A stretch of 8,323 nucleotides of DNA from Thiohalophilus sp046483665. GTDB taxonomy: Bacteria > Pseudomonadota > Gammaproteobacteria > UBA6429 > Thiohalophilaceae. Shown piece by piece: positions 6,082-8,323 of the stretch; position 1 is the first letter of the stretch, and the number at the start of each line of letters is the position of its first letter. Position numbers and translations under genes: made by a program. Below the pieces are notes generated by a model, which saw only the letters and a program-made list of their open reading frames with translations, had not been told where the DNA came from and ran no database searches. The stretch is taken from NCBI RefSeq assembly GCF_046483665.1, contig NZ_JAWOCR010000001.1, positions 1 to 8,323 of the forward strand. Direction: 5' to 3'.

Positions 6082-8031
6082 TTAGCCTTCCAGCGCCTGC
6101 GAAAGCTCCCGATCCAGCCTTTGCAGCTCGGCATCATCAGGGGCACGCTTGAGCGCCTCCTGAATCCAGTATTGTGCCTGCTCCAGCTTGTTGAGCCGGA
6201 TGGCAATAATTCCCATGCCAGTATAGCCCTGCGGTTGGTGCGGCAATAGCGTGAGATATTGATGAAAATCCTCACTGGCGCTGAGTAAATCGCCCTCCGC
6301 CAGACTGAGTTTGGCCCGGGTCAGATAGGCCAGCGGAATATTACTATCCAGACGAAGTACCCGCTCTATTGCGGCCCGTTTTTTCTCGGCCGGGGCATCG
6401 CAATAGGTGTAGACTTTGACATACCAGAAACGGGTAAAGTGATCCTGGCCGAAGTCATCCATGGCCCGGTCAGTGGCTTCCAGCGTTTTATCACAATCCT
6501 GATCCAGGGCCGCCAGCTGGGCCGTATAGATATCCTGATTGGTTTTCCAATAGGCGCTGTATACCTGAGCACTATATAACGTGTATCCCAGCGCAACGAT
6601 CCCGGTGATCACCGCCAGCGGAGCAAACACCGCCAGGCGGCGGTGCGGTATCTGTGCGAGATAGAGGGCGACAATCAGCCCGCCCCAGATCCAGAAGAAA
6701 AAGGCGGACGTCGGCAAACGCAGGGGAAAGTCGACCCAGGCATGTGCGCCGCTGGCCAGCATGGCCAGCAAGAGCCCGATTGCCGTCAGCCGGATTGATG
6801 GGCTGGCTGTCAGATGAATGATACGCCAGCCCAGCACCAGAAAAACCAGATAAATCAGAATGGATAGCACACCTCCCAGGATTCCCAGCTCGAAAAACAT
6901 CTGCAGCGGGTCACTGTGCAGATAGGTCATAAACACGTTTTGATCGACCATCTCTACCGGATTGATTGCTGCCACATACGGCATAAAGCCGCTGGCAAAG
7001 GCGCCATAACCCACTCCCAGTAGCGGGTTTTCGAAGATGCCGACAGAGGCGTTCAGATACATATCCAGGCGAATGCCGGTAGAACGATCGGGTGTCATCG
7101 ACATCAGTGCCGCCAGATCTTCTCTGTCGGGATGGACCTGGGATTCGGTAACAGACAGCCCGATAGCGAAAACCAGAGCCAGCAACAGCGTATATCGATG
7201 ACGACGCGCGGCCTGTAGGAGCAATGCCTTGATTTGTGAATCCGACAAATAGATGACAATCAGTGCAATACCGGCAACGAACAGGCCCAGCCAGGAGCCC
7301 CGGGTCTGGGAAATAATTAAAAAACCCAGGCCCAGCGCGAAAGCCACGCCAGCGAGCAATGCCCGCCAATCGGTCGGGCGCGGTTGCGCCAGCAAGGTCA
7401 GCAGGGCAACCGGCACCAGCAGATCCAGGTAGTTGGCCGCGTAGTTTTTGTTCAGAAAGGTCGAAGCGGGGGGGCTTGACTGGCGTATTGGGAGTGGATT
7501 CCAGCCAAAGTATTGACATATCCCAATCAGGGCAACCAGCGTGGCGGCAAGCAGGGCGGCCGGGATTAAATAGCGCTGCAACAACGGCGCGGGTAGCTGG
7601 CTGGCAATCAAGGCCAGGGCCATCAGGGCGCCGAATTGTATGAGCGCCAGCCGGGAGTTGCCCGGATCCTGGCTCCACAACAGGGATAAAATGCTCCATA
7701 TCAGCAATCCCACGATCAAAGCGAAAACCGGGTGCCAGTGTAGAGTCGCTTTTTTGTCTGTTGCGAAACCGAGGACAAGTATAAACAGGCCGAGACCTGC
7801 TGCAACAGCAAGTACCGCCTGGCGGGGCAGCGCCGCGGCAAAATATAAAGACGGCCAGAAAAGTAGCGGCAAAACCAGTGCCAGTAACGTCAGCAGCCCG
7901 ATCAGTGTATACGTCGCATGAGGGCTGGCAGAACTATCTGGCCCGGATTCTGCTGAAGAGCAAGCCGCGTCATCATATGGCTGTGACTGGCCCAAAGACG
8001 GCTGGCGGGAGGGTTGTTGCTCATCGGCCAT
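6082..8031 (-). CDS. O-antigen ligase / protein O-oligosaccharyltransferase-like membrane protein with TPR C-terminus
   Basis: Inner-membrane enzyme of the Wzy_C superfamily (WaaL, PglL, PilO/TfpO), which transfers lipid-linked glycans to lipid A core or to proteins such as pilin. It has 649 residues. A polar N-terminal tail (1-38) precedes about a dozen hydrophobic helices. Family motifs are FLNKNYAANYL (about 192-202), SQTRGSWLGLF (about 241-251, with the conserved Arg), NPLLGVGYGAF (335-345), HSDPLQMFFELGILG (372-386, with the conserved His and Glu) and AHAWVDFPLRLPTSAFFFW. After the last helix, residues from about 495 onward form a soluble region with TPR-like repeats (IPLAYLTRAKLSLAEGDLLS; QGYTGMGIIAIRLNKLEQAQ). 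The ATG at 8029-8031 is chosen because AGGTGAT, a seven-base match to the anti-Shine-Dalgarno sequence, lies seven bases upstream; the GTG at 8043 is part of that motif. Position between pilin genes favours pilin glycosylation, but O-antigen ligation or glycan polymerisation remain possible. Confidence 0.85.
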   Translation of the reverse strand: MADEQQPSRQPSLGQSQPYDDAACSSAESGPDSSASPHATYTLIGLLTLLALVLPLLFWPSLYFAAALPRQAVLAVAAGLGLFILVLGFATDKKATLHWHPVFALIVGLLIWSILSLLWSQDPGNSRLALIQFGALMALALIASQLPAPLLQRYLIPAALLAATLVALIGICQYFGWNPLPIRQSSPPASTFLNKNYAANYLDLLVPVALLTLLAQPRPTDWRALLAGVAFALGLGFLIISQTRGSWLGLFVAGIALIVIYLSDSQIKALLLQAARRHRYTLLLALVFAIGLSVTESQVHPDREDLAALMSMTPDRSTGIRLDMYLNASVGIFENPLLGVGYGAFASGFMPYVAAINPVEMVDQNVFMTYLHSDPLQMFFELGILGGVLSILIYLVFLVLGWRIIHLTASPSIRLTAIGLLLAMLASGAHAWVDFPLRLPTSAFFFWIWGGLIVALYLAQIPHRRLAVFAPLAVITGIVALGYTLYSAQVYSAYWKTNQDIYTAQLAALDQDCDKTLEATDRAMDDFGQDHFTRFWYVKVYTYCDAPAEKKRAAIERVLRLDSNIPLAYLTRAKLSLAEGDLLSASEDFHQYLTLLPHQPQGYTGMGIIAIRLNKLEQAQYWIQEALKRAPDDAELQRLDRELSQALEG

Positions 8032-8041
8032 CAAATCAATC

Positions 8042-8067
8042 ACCTGAGTTTATTACCTGAGTTTATT
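8042..8067. repeat. 13-bp perfect tandem repeat in the ligase leader
   Basis: ACCTGAGTTTATT occurs twice head to tail (8042-8054 and 8055-8067). On the minus strand each copy ends in CTCAGGT, so the Shine-Dalgarno core AGGT is duplicated. The copy nearer the gene continues into GAT to form AGGTGAT in front of the ATG at 8031. The duplication is exact. It may be a recent slippage event and might alter translation of the ligase; that effect is inferred. Confidence 0.9.
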
Positions 8068-8130
8068 GGAGGTGAAACCCGGGCACCGGTTTGCATATCA
8101 GCAAAGCGCGGCTCATTCGGCTTCAAACAA

Positions 8131-8158
8131 AAAACGGGAGGCCCTGGCCTCCCGTTTT
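8131..8158 (-). terminator. Strong intrinsic terminator of the right-edge gene
   Basis: Perfect inverted repeat: the arm at 8131-8143 (AAAACGGGAGGCC) pairs with 8146-8158. The GC-rich core GGGAGGC/GCCTCCC is followed on the minus strand by a run of six T (8128-8136 reads TTTTTTGTT in that direction). It begins 24 bases after the stop codon of the gene at the right edge. The other strand also has a TTTT tail, so it may work in both directions, but no plus-strand gene ends here. Such a strong terminator fits a highly expressed gene such as a major pilin. Confidence 0.88.
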
Positions 8159-8182
8159 ATCAAGCAGAGTTGCTCCGGGTTG

Positions 8183-8323
8183 TTATTCGACCGTAATACC
8201 GACACCCGAGCCTGCGTAGCGAGTGACCCAGGGGGCAGTATCTGTGGTCAGTGCATCGCCGGTTCCGACGGTGATAACAACCGTTTGGCCCGGTGCAGGC
8301 AGGGTTGTACCATTCAAACCGTC
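8183..8323 (-). CDS. C-terminus of an unidentified protein, possibly a pilin (5' end missing)
   Basis: Open frame from the right edge to a TAA at 8183-8185, giving 46 residues: DGLNGTTLPAPGQTVVITVG, then TGDALTTDTAPWVTRYAGSG and VGITVE. It is rich in Thr, Gly and Val, has no cysteine or hydrophobic helix, and looks like beta strands of an exported protein. The ending GVGITVE resembles the ending SVTLTLE of the prepilin at 5543-5947. The gene lies in the same orientation just upstream of the ligase and the pilus genes and has its own strong terminator. I infer a pilin, perhaps the major one, but the diagnostic N-terminus lies outside the window. The frame is supported by position, composition and the terminator; the function is not certain. 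Confidence 0.6.
   Translation of the reverse strand, partial: DGLNGTTLPAPGQTVVITVGTGDALTTDTAPWVTRYAGSGVGITVE

Noticed and set aside
8032..8043. GTG start for the ligase four codons upstream
   Set aside because: This GTG is part of the AGGTGAT Shine-Dalgarno match that is correctly spaced for the ATG at 8031.
8068..8075. GGAGGTGA on the plus strand, like a strong ribosome binding site
   Set aside because: No ATG or plausible gene follows on the plus strand. The frame there runs through the terminator and the antisense of the edge gene.

Overview
The window looks like an ordinary chromosomal piece of a gammaproteobacterium. The gene order pilin - pilB - pilC - pilD - coaE - zapD - yacG and the protein sequences fit that class. 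PilB follows the Pseudomonas-type PilB closely, and the ZapD and YacG N-termini align with the E. coli proteins. The genus cannot be fixed from the sequence; moderate GC content and the unusual pilin-region gene leave several environmental lineages open. Every convincing gene lies on the minus strand, so transcription runs from the right end to the left.

Right part (5543-8323): the 3' end of an unidentified secreted or pilin-like gene enters from the right edge and is closed by a strong hairpin terminator. Next come a 649-residue membrane protein of the O-antigen ligase / protein O-oligosaccharyltransferase superfamily (Wzy_C) with a TPR-like C-terminal domain, and then a complete type IV prepilin. 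A ligase next to pilin genes suggests pilin glycosylation, but glycan and target are inferred. A 13-bp perfect tandem repeat that includes the Shine-Dalgarno sequence sits directly in front of the ligase gene.

Middle (1599-5457): pilB (assembly ATPase), pilC (inner-membrane platform) and pilD (prepilin peptidase / N-methylase) form a tight block. PilD cleaves and methylates the prepilins, and PilB acts through PilC to polymerise them. A near-consensus -10 box lies in front of pilB.

Left part (1-1597): coaE (dephospho-CoA kinase) begins one base after the pilD stop, then zapD (Z-ring associated protein) and, with a 4-base stop/start overlap, yacG (zinc-binding gyrase inhibitor, running off the left edge). 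These housekeeping genes are commonly linked to pilD in this class.

No RNA genes, insertion sequences, CRISPR arrays or phage genes were seen, and no intergenic stretch exceeds 300 bases. I did not find a clearly new biological system. The most interesting part is the pilin - ligase - pilin arrangement with its tandem-repeat leader.
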